A stretch of 64,000 bases of DNA from Clavibacter nebraskensis NCPPB 2581. GTDB lineage: Bacteria > Actinomycetota > Actinomycetes > Actinomycetales > Microbacteriaceae. The stretch's first letter is position 1; every line of letters starts with the position of its first letter. The stretch is from NCBI RefSeq assembly GCF_000355695.1, contig NC_020891.1, positions 558,001 through 622,000 on the forward strand. The letters run 5' to 3'. Position numbers and translations under genes: made by a program. Of the stretch, positions 26,569-34,568 are shown piece by piece. The notes beneath the pieces are model-generated. The model saw only the letters and a program-made list of their open reading frames with translations. It had not been told where the DNA came from and did not search any database.

Positions 26569-26646
26569 GCGCCCGCCGTCGCCGTTTCCCCGTCTGCTGG
26601 ATAATCTGGGTCGGCGCCGCGGGGCGCAGTGACCAAGGGAGACGCG

Positions 26647-27324
26647 ATGAGCGACACGCACGACGACGGACGGCCGGTCGCGGGGGCCCGCCGGCGTACG
26701 CACCCGCTACCCAGCCCGGACCCGGGTACCCGGCGGCCGTCCCGCCGCCCGGCTACGGGATGGTCCTCCTGCCGCACGCGCTGCGTCCGCTCCCCGCGCA
26801 CATCGACCCGACCTGGCGACTCGCGGGCGTCGGCCGGCGCGCGGCCGGGCGGATCCTCGACCAGGTCGTCTTCGGGATCGTCGGCGGGCTCTCGGCCGCG
26901 GCGTTCGTCATCCCGCTGCAGGGGATCGCGCAGCAGCGGATCAACGACCTGCAGCTCTTCGGCCAGGCCGCCGTCGACATGATGGACTCCTACGTCGGCG
27001 GAGCCGTGTTGGCCACCTTCATCAGCCTCATCGCCTACCTCTCTCATCGCCACGTGGTGGCTCGGCTGGAAGGGCTCGACGCCCGGCAAGGCCATGGTCG
27101 GGATCCGCGTGCAGCGCTTCTCGGAGCCCGGCACGCTCGGCTTCGGCCGGGCCCTCCTCCGCGGCGTGGTGCAGAACGGGTTCGTCCTCGGCTGGCTGTT
27201 CACGATCTGGCTGCCGTACGCGTCCGTCGGCTGGGACTCGCGCCACCTCCTCCGCGGCTGGCACGACCTGGCCGCCGACGACGTCGTGCTCGCGCGCCGC
27301 GTCGAGGCGTTCCTCTCCTACTGA
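26647..27324 (+). pseudogene. RDD-family membrane protein, disrupted by two frameshifts
   Basis: Three pieces of one RDD protein lie in two frames. The start (ATG 26647, MSDTHDDGRPVAG) is in one frame; a Pro/Tyr-rich linker and the first membrane part (AYAPATQPGPGYPAAV, then LAGVGRRAAGRILDQVVFG and two hydrophobic helices) are in a second; the C-terminal part (WLGWKGSTPGKAMVGIRV, LLRGVVQN, RGWHDLAADDVV) returns to the first. The breaks map to a five-G run at 26682-26686, which would read through with six G, and to the CTCTCT repeat around 27039-27045, which would read through with one base fewer. Both are slippage-prone sites, so sequencing error is as likely as true decay. RDD proteins are membrane proteins of unclear function. 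Confidence 0.8.
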
Positions 27325-27518
27325 CGCGGGCGTCCGCGGACGCGCCCGGGGCGCCCGGAGCCTGACGAGGGCCTGGGAGAAGGATGCGCGGAGGAATGCC
27401 GCCGCGGGGCCAAAGGGTTGCCCCAGGGCGGTCCGTTGGGGCCGCAGGCCCCGCCGCCCGCCCCGACGCGATGCGTCAAAGCGCGCGCCGGCCACCCGCG
27501 AGACGAAGGATCCACCAC

Positions 27519-28592
27519 GTGAAGCTGTTCTCCCCCGTCGCCCTGGGCGCCCTCGAACTCCCCAACCGCGTCGCCATGGCGCCCCTGACCCGCATGCGCT
27601 CCGACGAGCACGGCGTGCCCGGCGACCTCGTCGTCGAGTACTACCGCCAGCGCGCGTCCACCGGCCTCATCGTCTCCGAGGGCGTGTTCACGAGCGAGCG
27701 CAGCAAGGCGTACCCGGGCCAGCCCGGCATCGTGACGGACGAGCAGATCGCCGGTTGGCGCCGCGTCGCCGACGCCGTGCACGAGGCCGGCGGCCGCATC
27801 GTCATGCAGCTCATGCACGGCGGCCGCGTCTCGCACGAGGACATCACGGGCGGCCTGCCGCTGCTCGCGCCGAGCGCCATCGCGATCCAGGGCGAGGTGC
27901 ACGTGCCCACCGGCAAGAAGCCGTACCCCGTGCCGAGCGAGCCCGAGACCGACGAGGTCCCCCTCATCGTCGACGAGCTGACGGTCGCCGCGCGCAACGC
28001 GGTCGACGCCGGGTTCGACGGCGTCGAGATCCACTCGGCCAACGGCTACCTGCTGCACGAGTTCCTCTCGCCCGTCTCGAACGTGCGCACCGACGCCTAC
28101 GGCGGATCGCCCGAGAACCGCGCGAAGCTCGGCATCGACGTGGCGCACGCCGTCGCGCGCGAGATCGGCGCCGAGCGCGTCGGCATCCGCATCTCGCCGT
28201 CGCACAACATCCAGGACGTGCTCGAGGAGGACGCCGACGAGACGCGCGCCACCTACGAGGCGCTGCTGTCCGGCATCGCGCCGCTCGGCCTCGCCTACGT
28301 GAGCATCCTGCACGCGGAGCCCGCGGGCGAGCTCGTGCAGGGCCTGCGGACGACGTTCGGCGGACCGCTCATGATCAACAGCGGCTTCGGCGTGCAGACC
28401 GAGTACGACGAGGCCGTCCAGCTCGTCGACGAGGACACGGCCGACGTCGTGGCCGTGGGCCGCATGGTCATCGCGAACCCCGACCTCGTCGAGCGCTGGG
28501 AGTCCGGCGCGCCCACGAACGAGCCGAACCCGGCGACGTTCTACGGCCCCGGCGCCGAGGGCTACACCGACTACCCGGCGCTCGCGAGCTGA
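27519..28592 (+). CDS. Old yellow enzyme-family ene-reductase (NADH:flavin oxidoreductase)
   Basis: The 357-residue FMN enzyme reduces activated C=C bonds such as those of enones or xenobiotics. Family markers are NRVAMAPLTRMRS at the start, QLMHGGRVSH, FDGVEIHSANGYLLHEFLSP with the His/Asn pair for substrate binding, DAYGGSPENRAKL, and the C-terminal phosphate-binding VAVGRMVIANPDL. The GTG at 27519 has GAAGGA 8 nt upstream. The 194-nt gap before it holds small GC hairpins, for example 27438-27452, but no recognisable riboswitch. It converges on a small membrane protein gene across a shared terminator. Confidence 0.92.
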   Translation: MKLFSPVALGALELPNRVAMAPLTRMRSDEHGVPGDLVVEYYRQRASTGLIVSEGVFTSERSKAYPGQPGIVTDEQIAGWRRVADAVHEAGGRIVMQLMHGGRVSHEDITGGLPLLAPSAIAIQGEVHVPTGKKPYPVPSEPETDEVPLIVDELTVAARNAVDAGFDGVEIHSANGYLLHEFLSPVSNVRTDAYGGSPENRAKLGIDVAHAVAREIGAERVGIRISPSHNIQDVLEEDADETRATYEALLSGIAPLGLAYVSILHAEPAGELVQGLRTTFGGPLMINSGFGVQTEYDEAVQLVDEDTADVVAVGRMVIANPDLVERWESGAPTNEPNPATFYGPGAEGYTDYPALAS

Positions 28593-28610
28593 TCCGCGCC
28601 AGGTGACATG

Positions 28611-28646
28611 ACGAGAGCGGCCGTCCCGAGGGGCGGCCGCTCTCGT
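28611..28646 (+). terminator. Bidirectional terminator between convergent genes
   Basis: A perfect 13-bp stem (28611-28623 with 28634-28646) and a 10-nt loop that can itself pair CCC/GGG. It lies between the ene-reductase and the PGPGW gene. Confidence 0.8.
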
Positions 28647-28657
28647 CGTCGCGCGCG

Positions 28658-29014
28658 TCAGCGGGTGGTTCGGGCGGCGCGGCGCTCGGCGCGGGAGGCG
28701 CGCCAGCGGCGCCAGGCGTCCCAGAAGCGGTGCAGCTGGCGCTTGAGGAACACGTTCACGCGGTGGGCGGCGGGGAACTCGGTGCCGAGCACGGCGATCC
28801 CGAGGAAGACGATGAGCCAGCCGGGGCCGGGGAGCGGGATGAGCACGATGCCGACGAGGACGATGCCGAGGCCGAGGATCCCGACGAGGATCCGGTACAG
28901 CCAGCGGGCCTTCGGGTGCAGCTCGATCCAGGCCCGGCAGCGGCGCAGGAACCGTCGGAGCGGATGCGCGTGGCTGGAGCCCGCCTCGTACTCGCGGGTC
29001 AGGGTGTCGGACAT
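28658..29014 (-). CDS. PGPGW-family (TIGR02611-like) small membrane protein
   Basis: This 118-residue protein has the signature LPGPGWLIVFLGIAVLG between two hydrophobic helices (about residues 42-60 and 64-80), which defines the PGPGW family of actinobacterial membrane proteins. Both ends are Arg-rich and cytoplasmic. The function is unknown. The ATG lies 6 nt after TAGCGT (29021-29026, minus strand), the leaderless pattern seen repeatedly here. Confidence 0.85.
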   Translation of the reverse strand: MSDTLTREYEAGSSHAHPLRRFLRRCRAWIELHPKARWLYRILVGILGLGIVLVGIVLIPLPGPGWLIVFLGIAVLGTEFPAAHRVNVFLKRQLHRFWDAWRRWRASRAERRAARTTR

Positions 29015-29104
29015 GGGTCAACGCTACGGGCGGGACTCGGGCGGCGTCTCCCTCACCCGGGGAATCCGCAGGGTGCCGGGACGGATGCACAGGGGAGGGC
29101 GGCG

Positions 29105-29704
29105 TCAGCGCCCGGGAGGGGCCGTGATCCGTCGGGCCGCCTCCACGACGGCCGCCCGGTCCGCGGCGCGGGCGCGGGGCGTGTCCGCGTGCATCGCCGG
29201 GTAGGGCGACTGCACCCACGCCTGCGCCAGCGCGAACAGCATCGTGAGGAGGCGCTGCGGATCCCACGACGGGTCGATGTGGCCCTCCTCCTGCCCGCGG
29301 CGGATGGCCTGCACCTTCGCCGACGGCGACGTCTCGCTGTGCGGCACGTCGAGCGCGACGCCGTCGAGCCGCGCCCACGCGAGCATGCGGCGGTGCTGCG
29401 GGTGCTCGTAGGCGTGGTCGAAGAGCTGGCCGACGAAGCCGGGCAGGTCGGCGGGATCCAGGGTCACGGCCGAGAAGAACTCGGTGCCGTTGAGCTGCAG
29501 CACCGCGTGGAACAGCGACTCCTTGTCGGTGAAGTGCGCGTACAGCCGCTCCTTGCTCGCGCGGCCCGAGCGGGCGATGCGGTCGACACGCGCGCCCGCC
29601 AGCCCGTGCGCAGCGAACTCCTCGCGCGCGGCCAGGAGGATGCGGTGCCGGACGTCGTCCGGCTTCTCGTCGGTGGTGCGGGCGGACCCCGTCGTCTCTG
29701 CCAT
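29105..29704 (-). CDS. TetR-family regulator of the divergent MFS exporter
   Basis: The 199-residue repressor has a TetR HTH (residues 20-65, with VDRIARSGRASKERLYAHF) and an all-helical ligand domain. The start at 29704 was chosen because it begins a normal TetR N-terminus and lies 13 nt from a 24-bp perfect palindrome that is the obvious operator. The palindrome covers the -35 box of the divergent MFS gene, so repression of the exporter until a ligand binds is the expected mode. No ligand can be named. Confidence 0.88.
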   Translation of the reverse strand: MAETTGSARTTDEKPDDVRHRILLAAREEFAAHGLAGARVDRIARSGRASKERLYAHFTDKESLFHAVLQLNGTEFFSAVTLDPADLPGFVGQLFDHAYEHPQHRRMLAWARLDGVALDVPHSETSPSAKVQAIRRGQEEGHIDPSWDPQRLLTMLFALAQAWVQSPYPAMHADTPRARAADRAAVVEAARRITAPPGR

Positions 29705-29717
29705 GTGAACAGCGTAT

Positions 29718-29766
29718 GTCAAACGAACCGGTTCGTTTGACTCTTCGCGTGGGGCGGCCCTAGATT
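29718..29766 (+). promoter_or_regulatory. TetR operator palindrome overlapping the MFS promoter
   Basis: A perfect 24-bp inverted repeat (12-nt arms, left arm GTCAAACGAACC at 29718-29729, right arm to 29741) overlaps a sigma-70-type promoter: TTGACT at 29737-29742, an 18-bp spacer and TAGATT at 29761-29766. Transcription of the MFS gene should begin near 29773. Confidence 0.8.
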
Positions 29767-29815
29767 GGACCGTCCTCGCCCGCCCGGGCGCCGCACGACC
29801 ATCCAGGAGCACCAG

Positions 29816-31348
29816 ATCTCGCACGCACGCACCCCCGAGAACGCACCGCCCTCGCCGTCCGCCGCCGCGACCCCCGGCCAGCCCGCGCCCGCCGCGCCCG
29901 CGGGCCCCGCCGCGCCCTCCGCCGGCAGCAAGTGGATCCTCCTCGCCGTCGTCGCCCTCGCCCAGCTGATGGTCGTGCTCGACGGCACCATCGTGAACAT
30001 CGCCCTGCCCGCCGCCCAGCGCGACCTCGGCATGACCGACGCCGACCGCACCTGGGTCGTCACCGTCTACGCGCTCGCGTTCGGCTCGCTGCTCCTGCTC
30101 GGTGGCCGCATCGCCGACTACTGGGGCCGCAAGCGCTCGTTCCTCCTCGGCATGGTCGGCTTCGCGGCCGCCTCCGCGCTCGGCGGCTTCGCCGTCTCGA
30201 GCGAGATGCTCCTCATCGCGCGCGGCCTGCAGGGCGTGTTCGCGGCGCTCCTCGCTCCCGCCGCGCTCGCGCTGCTCTCGGTGACGTTCCCGTCCGGCCC
30301 CGACCGCGTCAAGGCGTTCGCGGTCTACGGCACGATCGCGGGATCCGGCGCGGCCGTCGGCCTGCTGCTCGGCGGCGTGCTCACCGAGTACCTCAGCTGG
30401 CACTGGTGCCTCCTCGTCAACGTGCCCATCGCGATCGTCGCCATCGTCGCGGGCATCCCGCTGGTAAAGGAGAGCCGCGCCGACGGCGACCGCAGCTACG
30501 ACGTGCCGGGCGCGCTCCTCGTCACCCTCGGCCTCGCGTCGATCGTCTACGGCTTCTCCCGCGCGGAGAACGGGTGGGGCGAGCCGGACACGATCGGCTT
30601 CCTCGCGCTCGGCGTGGGGATCATGGTCGCGTTCGTCTGGTGGGAGTCGCGGGCGAAGAACCCGCTGCTGCCGCTCCGCGTGGTGGCCGACCGCACCCGC
30701 GGCGGCGCGTACCTCACCTCGGTGATGGTGGGCGCGGCGCTCCTCGGCGGGCTGCTCTACCTCACGCTGCACTTCCAGATCGTGCTCGGCATGTCGCCGC
30801 TGATCTCGGGCCTCGCGTCGCTGCCGATGGCCGCGACCATCATGCTCACGGCCCCGCAGGTCGCGCGGCTCCTGCCGAAGGTCGGCCCGCGCATCCTCAT
30901 GACGGTCGGCCCGCTCATCGCGGCCGCCGGGCTCCTGTGGTTCAGTCGGATCACGGTCGACGGCGCGTACGCCGTGCAGGTGCTGCCCGGCCAGATCCTG
31001 CTCGGCATCGGGCTCGCCTGCGTGTTCGTGCCGATGCAGAACGTCGCGCTGTCCGGCATCGAGCCGCGGGACGCGGGCGTCGCGGGCGCGGCGCTCACGG
31101 GCACGCAGCAGATCGGCGGATCCATCGGCACGGCCGTCTTCACCGCGCTGTTCGCGTCGGCCGTCACCGCGTCCGTCACGGACGGCGTGGCGAACCCGCT
31201 GCAGCAGCAGGTCGACGGGTACCACGTGGTGTTCCTCGCCGCGGCGGTCGGCGTGGCCTGCGCCTCGATCATCTCCTGGTCGATGGTGCGCGTCCCGCTC
31301 GAGCGCTTCCGCGAGGGCGCGTCGACCGAGGCCGTCAGCATGCACTGA
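29816..31348 (+). CDS. DHA2-family MFS multidrug exporter (apparent ATC start)
   Basis: This is a 14-helix drug/proton antiporter of the EmrB/QacA type. It shows the first-helix motif LMVVLDGTIVNIALP, loop motif A as GGRIADYWGRKRS, helix-4/5 motifs GSGAAVGLLLGG, and SWHWCLLVNVPIAI, which is typical of DHA2 proteins. A 40-residue Ala/Pro-rich leader precedes helix 1. An AGGAG site (29805-29809) is placed 6 nt before an in-frame ATC codon at 29816 (Ile-Ser-His-Ala); no ATG or GTG exists near the gene start. The in-frame TTG at 29765 lies inside the -10 box and would be upstream of the transcript. Read from ATC the protein has 510 residues. It is controlled by the divergent TetR gene. Confidence 0.88.
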   Translation: MSHARTPENAPPSPSAAATPGQPAPAAPAGPAAPSAGSKWILLAVVALAQLMVVLDGTIVNIALPAAQRDLGMTDADRTWVVTVYALAFGSLLLLGGRIADYWGRKRSFLLGMVGFAAASALGGFAVSSEMLLIARGLQGVFAALLAPAALALLSVTFPSGPDRVKAFAVYGTIAGSGAAVGLLLGGVLTEYLSWHWCLLVNVPIAIVAIVAGIPLVKESRADGDRSYDVPGALLVTLGLASIVYGFSRAENGWGEPDTIGFLALGVGIMVAFVWWESRAKNPLLPLRVVADRTRGGAYLTSVMVGAALLGGLLYLTLHFQIVLGMSPLISGLASLPMAATIMLTAPQVARLLPKVGPRILMTVGPLIAAAGLLWFSRITVDGAYAVQVLPGQILLGIGLACVFVPMQNVALSGIEPRDAGVAGAALTGTQQIGGSIGTAVFTALFASAVTASVTDGVANPLQQQVDGYHVVFLAAAVGVACASIISWSMVRVPLERFREGASTEAVSMH

Positions 31349-31361
31349 TCCCGCGCCGGAT

Positions 31362-31406
31362 CACGACGACGCCCCTCCCGCAGCGCGCGGGAGGGGCGTC
31401 GTCGTG
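31362..31406 (+). terminator. Perfect 20-bp hairpin terminator; left copy of a direct repeat
   Basis: The stem pairs 31362-31381 with 31387-31406 around a 5-nt AGCGC loop, just after the MFS stop. Its 31370-31406 part is nearly identical to 32382-32418. Confidence 0.85.
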
Positions 31407-31531
31407 TGCCCGCCGGGTCGGCACAGGAAGTCGCGCTGACCCCCGCCTCGTCCGGGGTGTGTGCGCTTCGCTCGCGCATGTGCGCGACCCGCGAAACTGC
31501 CGCGAAGTCCACCAACTGTCCAGGAGCGACC

Positions 31532-32146
31532 ATGTGCATTCATCCGATCCCCATCATGGGGGTCGTCGTAGCCGTCGCACTGTCGTCGCTCTCCGTCGCC
31601 TCCAGCGCCTCCGCGACGCCGACTGACACTCCTCTGAGCCGCGTCAGCGCCTCATCCTCATCCGGACTTGCTCGAACGGCGGACGTCTCCGACGCGGTTC
31701 CATCCACGGAGCGCATCGAGAGGGCCGGTATCGCGCTCCGCGAGAGCGCGGTTCCGCGGGACGCCGTCACTACCGCATTCGGCCAGCGCGTGACGTACCG
31801 GATCGGCGACGGAGCGACCATCACCTACACCTACTCACCCGGAGGAGCGCCGGTGGTCGGGGTACCGACACAGGAGGAGCTGGGCAGGTCTCTCGCACGA
31901 GCCGGGGCGGATCCGTTCCCGTATGTCAGCCGCGACCCCTCCGAACAAGCAGCGGGCGCGGCGGGCACGCTGGGCTTGCTGATCTGTGCGGCACTCGGCC
32001 CGGAGAGCGGTGGCCTCGGGTGCGCAGTGGGCGTAGGCATAGGAGCGACCATCGTCGCGGTAGCCACAGCCCATGGCATCTGCACACGCAACCGCGACGT
32101 GCGGATCTACCTCCCGACGTTGGAAGTCCAGTGCCGTCGTGATTGA
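31532..32146 (+). CDS. Exported protein of unknown function in a lower-GC island
   Basis: The 204-residue protein has a signal peptide (hydrophobic 9-22, ASA cleavage near 29), a Ser/Thr-rich stretch, a middle part with short beta-like segments (VTYRIGDGATITYTYS), and a C-terminal hydrophobic, Gly-rich segment (AAGTLGLLICAALGPES, GLGCAVGVGIGATIVAV) with four Cys. The ribosome site is good (AGGAG, 5 nt). Codon use is clearly less GC-biased than the neighbours. Its end overlaps a small membrane-protein gene by 8 nt. The arrangement of exported hydrophobic protein plus small membrane protein resembles a bacteriocin with immunity protein, but this is only a hypothesis. Confidence 0.7.
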   Translation: MCIHPIPIMGVVVAVALSSLSVASSASATPTDTPLSRVSASSSSGLARTADVSDAVPSTERIERAGIALRESAVPRDAVTTAFGQRVTYRIGDGATITYTYSPGGAPVVGVPTQEELGRSLARAGADPFPYVSRDPSEQAAGAAGTLGLLICAALGPESGGLGCAVGVGIGATIVAVATAHGICTRNRDVRIYLPTLEVQCRRD

Positions 32147-32369
32147 CCCCGAGGACCACCGAGCTGATCGAAGCCGTGCGCTCGCGTCGTCGAGCATCGT
32201 CGTCGCGTTCTTCCTCTTCTCGCAGCTTGTGATCGTGCCCGTGCTCGACGGCCGTTCCCCTGCCTCGCAAGCCGTGCCCGCGAGCGTGGTGGCCGTGCTC
32301 ATGTTCGTCGTCACGTACCTGGTCTCCGCGACCTTCCAGAAGCGCCGCCGGCGCAGAAGTCGCGACTAG
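32139..32369 (+). CDS. Small two-helix membrane protein overlapping the exported-protein gene
   Basis: This 76-residue protein has two hydrophobic helices (about residues 18-34 and 43-62), a charged N-terminus (MIDPEDHRADRSR) and a very basic C-terminal tail (KRRRRRSRD). The GTG at 32139 overlaps the end of the upstream gene by 8 nt, so the pair is translationally coupled. I know no family for it. It could be an immunity-type or anchoring partner. Confidence 0.65.
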   Translation: MIDPEDHRADRSRALASSSIVVAFFLFSQLVIVPVLDGRSPASQAVPASVVAVLMFVVTYLVSATFQKRRRRRSRD

Positions 32370-32381
32370 GGCGGAGGACGG

Positions 32382-32418
32382 CGCCCCTCTCGCAGCGCGC
32401 GGGAGGGGCGTCGTCATG
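32382..32418 (+). repeat. Right copy of a 37-bp terminator-like direct repeat
   Basis: This stretch matches 31370-31406 at 35 of 37 positions and still folds as a hairpin (11-bp arms with one G-T pair, AGCGC loop). The two copies bracket the 975-bp segment with the exported-protein/membrane-protein pair. It may also end transcription of that pair and of the convergent monooxygenase-like gene. Confidence 0.75.
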
Positions 32419-32431
32419 CGTGGGCCGTGGA

Positions 32432-33451
32432 TCAGGCGGCGGGCGACCACCCGAGGGCTGGGCCGAGGCGCTCCGCGATGTCGGTGAGGATCTGCTCGAG
32501 GTCGGCCTCGCCGAACGTGAACGGCAGCGCGAACGCGACCTCGTCGACCGCCTGGAACCCGGCGTCGGCGTGCAGGGTCGCGGCGATCTGCTCGGACGTG
32601 CCCACGAGGTCCGCCGCGAAGAGCATCTTCCGGGGCCCCATCGGCACGCCGACGCGATACGCCCGGGAGGCCGCGTACGCCTCGTAGCGGGCGACCTGCT
32701 CGGGCGTCGCGCGGTCGGTGGGGATCACGACGAGGCCCTGCGAGACGCGGGCCTCGGCGCCGCGCGGGTGGGCGGCGCGGTAGGCGTCGATCTGCGCGCG
32801 CTGGTTCGCGGCGAAGTCGTCGCCGATCTCGCCCTGGATCACGCTGGAGGTGAGCAGGTGGAAGCCGTTCTCCGCGGCCCACACCGCGGAGCGCGTGCTG
32901 CCCGCGCCGTACCAGAGCCGGTCGACGAGGCCCGCAGCGTGCGGCTGCACGGTGGACGCGAACTCCTCCTGGCCCTCGCGCCCCGCGCGGTCGTTCACGG
33001 CGTCGCCGCGCACGTAGTCGCGGAAGCGGAGGAGCCGCTCGTAGCCGAGGTCCTCCTGCTCGAGGGTGTCGGGGTAGATGGCGTCGCGGTACCGGTCGAA
33101 CGACATGGGCGCGCCGGCGCTGAAGCCGGGCTGCAGGCGGCCGCCGGTGAGGAGGTCCACCGTGGCGAGGTCCTCGGCGAGGCGGAACGGGTTCTCGGCG
33201 CCGATGGGCGTGACGGCGGTCCCGAGCTGGATGCGGCTGGTGCACTGCGAGGCCGCGGCCATCACGGCGACGGGGGAGGAGATCCCGTGCTGGAGGTGGC
33301 GGTGCCGCAGCCACGCGCTGTCGAAGCCGAGCTCCTCGCCGCGCTCGATGACGCGGAGCGTGGTCTCGTGGCCGGCCGCGGGATCCGCCGGGTCGAAGGT
33401 GCCGATCGTGAGGAAGCCGAGGCGCGTGAGCGGGGTACCGGGGACGGGCAT
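32432..33451 (-). CDS. LLM-class flavin-dependent oxidoreductase (copy 1)
   Basis: The 339-residue luciferase-like protein has the TIM-barrel features of the class: LGFLTIGTFDPADPAAG, ELGFDSAWLRHRH, SPVAVMAAASQCTSRIQLGTAV, AEDLATVDLLTGGRLQPGFS and a C-terminal GTSEQIAATL segment. It should use reduced flavin or F420 for an oxidation or reduction of unknown substrate. The ATG is 6 nt after TACCCT (33458-33463 minus strand). The next gene upstream is a diverged paralogue with the same domain order, so this is a tandem duplication. Confidence 0.87.
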   Translation of the reverse strand: MPVPGTPLTRLGFLTIGTFDPADPAAGHETTLRVIERGEELGFDSAWLRHRHLQHGISSPVAVMAAASQCTSRIQLGTAVTPIGAENPFRLAEDLATVDLLTGGRLQPGFSAGAPMSFDRYRDAIYPDTLEQEDLGYERLLRFRDYVRGDAVNDRAGREGQEEFASTVQPHAAGLVDRLWYGAGSTRSAVWAAENGFHLLTSSVIQGEIGDDFAANQRAQIDAYRAAHPRGAEARVSQGLVVIPTDRATPEQVARYEAYAASRAYRVGVPMGPRKMLFAADLVGTSEQIAATLHADAGFQAVDEVAFALPFTFGEADLEQILTDIAERLGPALGWSPAA

Positions 33452-33478
33452 GGATCGAGGGTAGGCGACCCGGGCGGG

Positions 33479-34534
33479 TCAGGTCGTCGCGGGTGACCAG
33501 CCGAGCGCGGGGCCGAGGCGCTCCGCGACGTCGGTGAGGATCCGCGCGCGGTCGCCCGCGGGCAGCCCGGCCGGGAGCGCGATCGCGAGCTCGTCGGCGG
33601 CCTGGACGGCGGGATCCGCGAGGAGCGCGGCGGCGAGCTCGTCGGACGGGCCCACGAGGTCCGGCGCGCGGACCATGCTCGACGCGGCCCGCGGATCCTC
33701 CGACTGGTCGGCCCGCGCGGCCCGCGCGGTCCGCTCGGTGCGCGCGGCCGCGTACCTGGCCCGCTGCTCGGCCGTGGCGCCATCGGTGGGCACCACGACG
33801 AGGGCGAGCGTGACGTGCGCGGCGGCTGAGTCGGGGTGCGCGGCGCGGTAGGCGTCGATGAGGTCCCGCTGGTCCTGCGCGAAGCCGCGGCCGCGGGATC
33901 CGCGCTCGGTCACGTCGGACGCGAGCAGGCGGAAGCTGTGCGCGCCCGCCCACGAGGCCGTGCGGAGCGTCGCCGCGCCGTAGCCCAGCCGGTCGGCGAG
34001 CCCGGCCGAGGCCGGCTGCACGGTGGAGGTGAGGGCCTCGTCGTCGTCGCGCTCGTCGTCGCGGTCCTCCGCGCCCGGCACCGGCCCGCCGCGGAGCAGG
34101 TCGCGGAAGCGGAGCAGGCGCTCGCGGCCCGGCTCCTCGTGCTCCGCCGTCGTCGGGTGGATCGCCCGGTCGACGGCCGCGACGCGCGTCGGGTTGCCGA
34201 CGGAGAGGCCGGGGCGGAGGCGTTCGCGGGAGAGGAGGTCGACGGTCGCGAGGTCCTCCGCGAGGCGGAGCGGGTTCTCGGCGCGGACGGGGATCGAGGC
34301 GGTGCCGAGCCCGATGCGGCGGGTGCGCTGCGACGCCGCGGCGAGCATCGCGACGGGGGAGGAGACCGCGTGCCGGAGGTGATCGGGCCGGAGCCACGCG
34401 GTGTCGAGGCCGAGCGCGTCGCCGAGCTCGACGAGCCGGAGCACGTCCTCGAGGCCGGTCGCGGGGTCGGCGGGGTCGAACGGGCCGGTGGTGAGGAAGC
34501 CGAGGCGCGTCGGCGCGGATCCGGGTGCGGGCAT
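33479..34534 (-). CDS. LLM-class flavin-dependent oxidoreductase (copy 2)
   Basis: The 351-residue paralogue of the neighbouring gene keeps the same landmarks (LGFLTTGPFDPADPATG, AEDLATVDLLSRERLRPGLS, SAGLADRLGYGAATLRTASW and the identical ending AERLGPALGWSPA). It differs by an acidic insertion near residue 155 (EDRDDERDDDEA) and several Ala/Arg-rich changes. In FDPADP-type members the N-terminal barrel residues bind flavin. The insertion suggests it is diverging and may be less constrained. The ATG is 6 nt after TACCCT (34541-34546), the same leaderless layout as copy 1. Confidence 0.83.
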   Translation of the reverse strand: MPAPGSAPTRLGFLTTGPFDPADPATGLEDVLRLVELGDALGLDTAWLRPDHLRHAVSSPVAMLAAASQRTRRIGLGTASIPVRAENPLRLAEDLATVDLLSRERLRPGLSVGNPTRVAAVDRAIHPTTAEHEEPGRERLLRFRDLLRGGPVPGAEDRDDERDDDEALTSTVQPASAGLADRLGYGAATLRTASWAGAHSFRLLASDVTERGSRGRGFAQDQRDLIDAYRAAHPDSAAAHVTLALVVVPTDGATAEQRARYAAARTERTARAARADQSEDPRAASSMVRAPDLVGPSDELAAALLADPAVQAADELAIALPAGLPAGDRARILTDVAERLGPALGWSPATT

Positions 34535-34568
34535 GGCACGAGGGTAGGCGGTGCGGATCCGGGCCGGC

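Noticed and set aside
26760-27365. RDD gene read as intact from ATG 26760
   Set aside because: The frame leaves the family sequence after about 27040 and ends in Arg/Pro-rich text, while the true C-terminus lies in another frame.
27325-27518. Known riboswitch before the ene-reductase
   Set aside because: Hairpins are present, but I cannot match the conserved core of any riboswitch class.
29765-29815. TTG at 29765 as start of the MFS exporter
   Set aside because: It lies inside the TAGATT -10 box of a good promoter and has no ribosome site.
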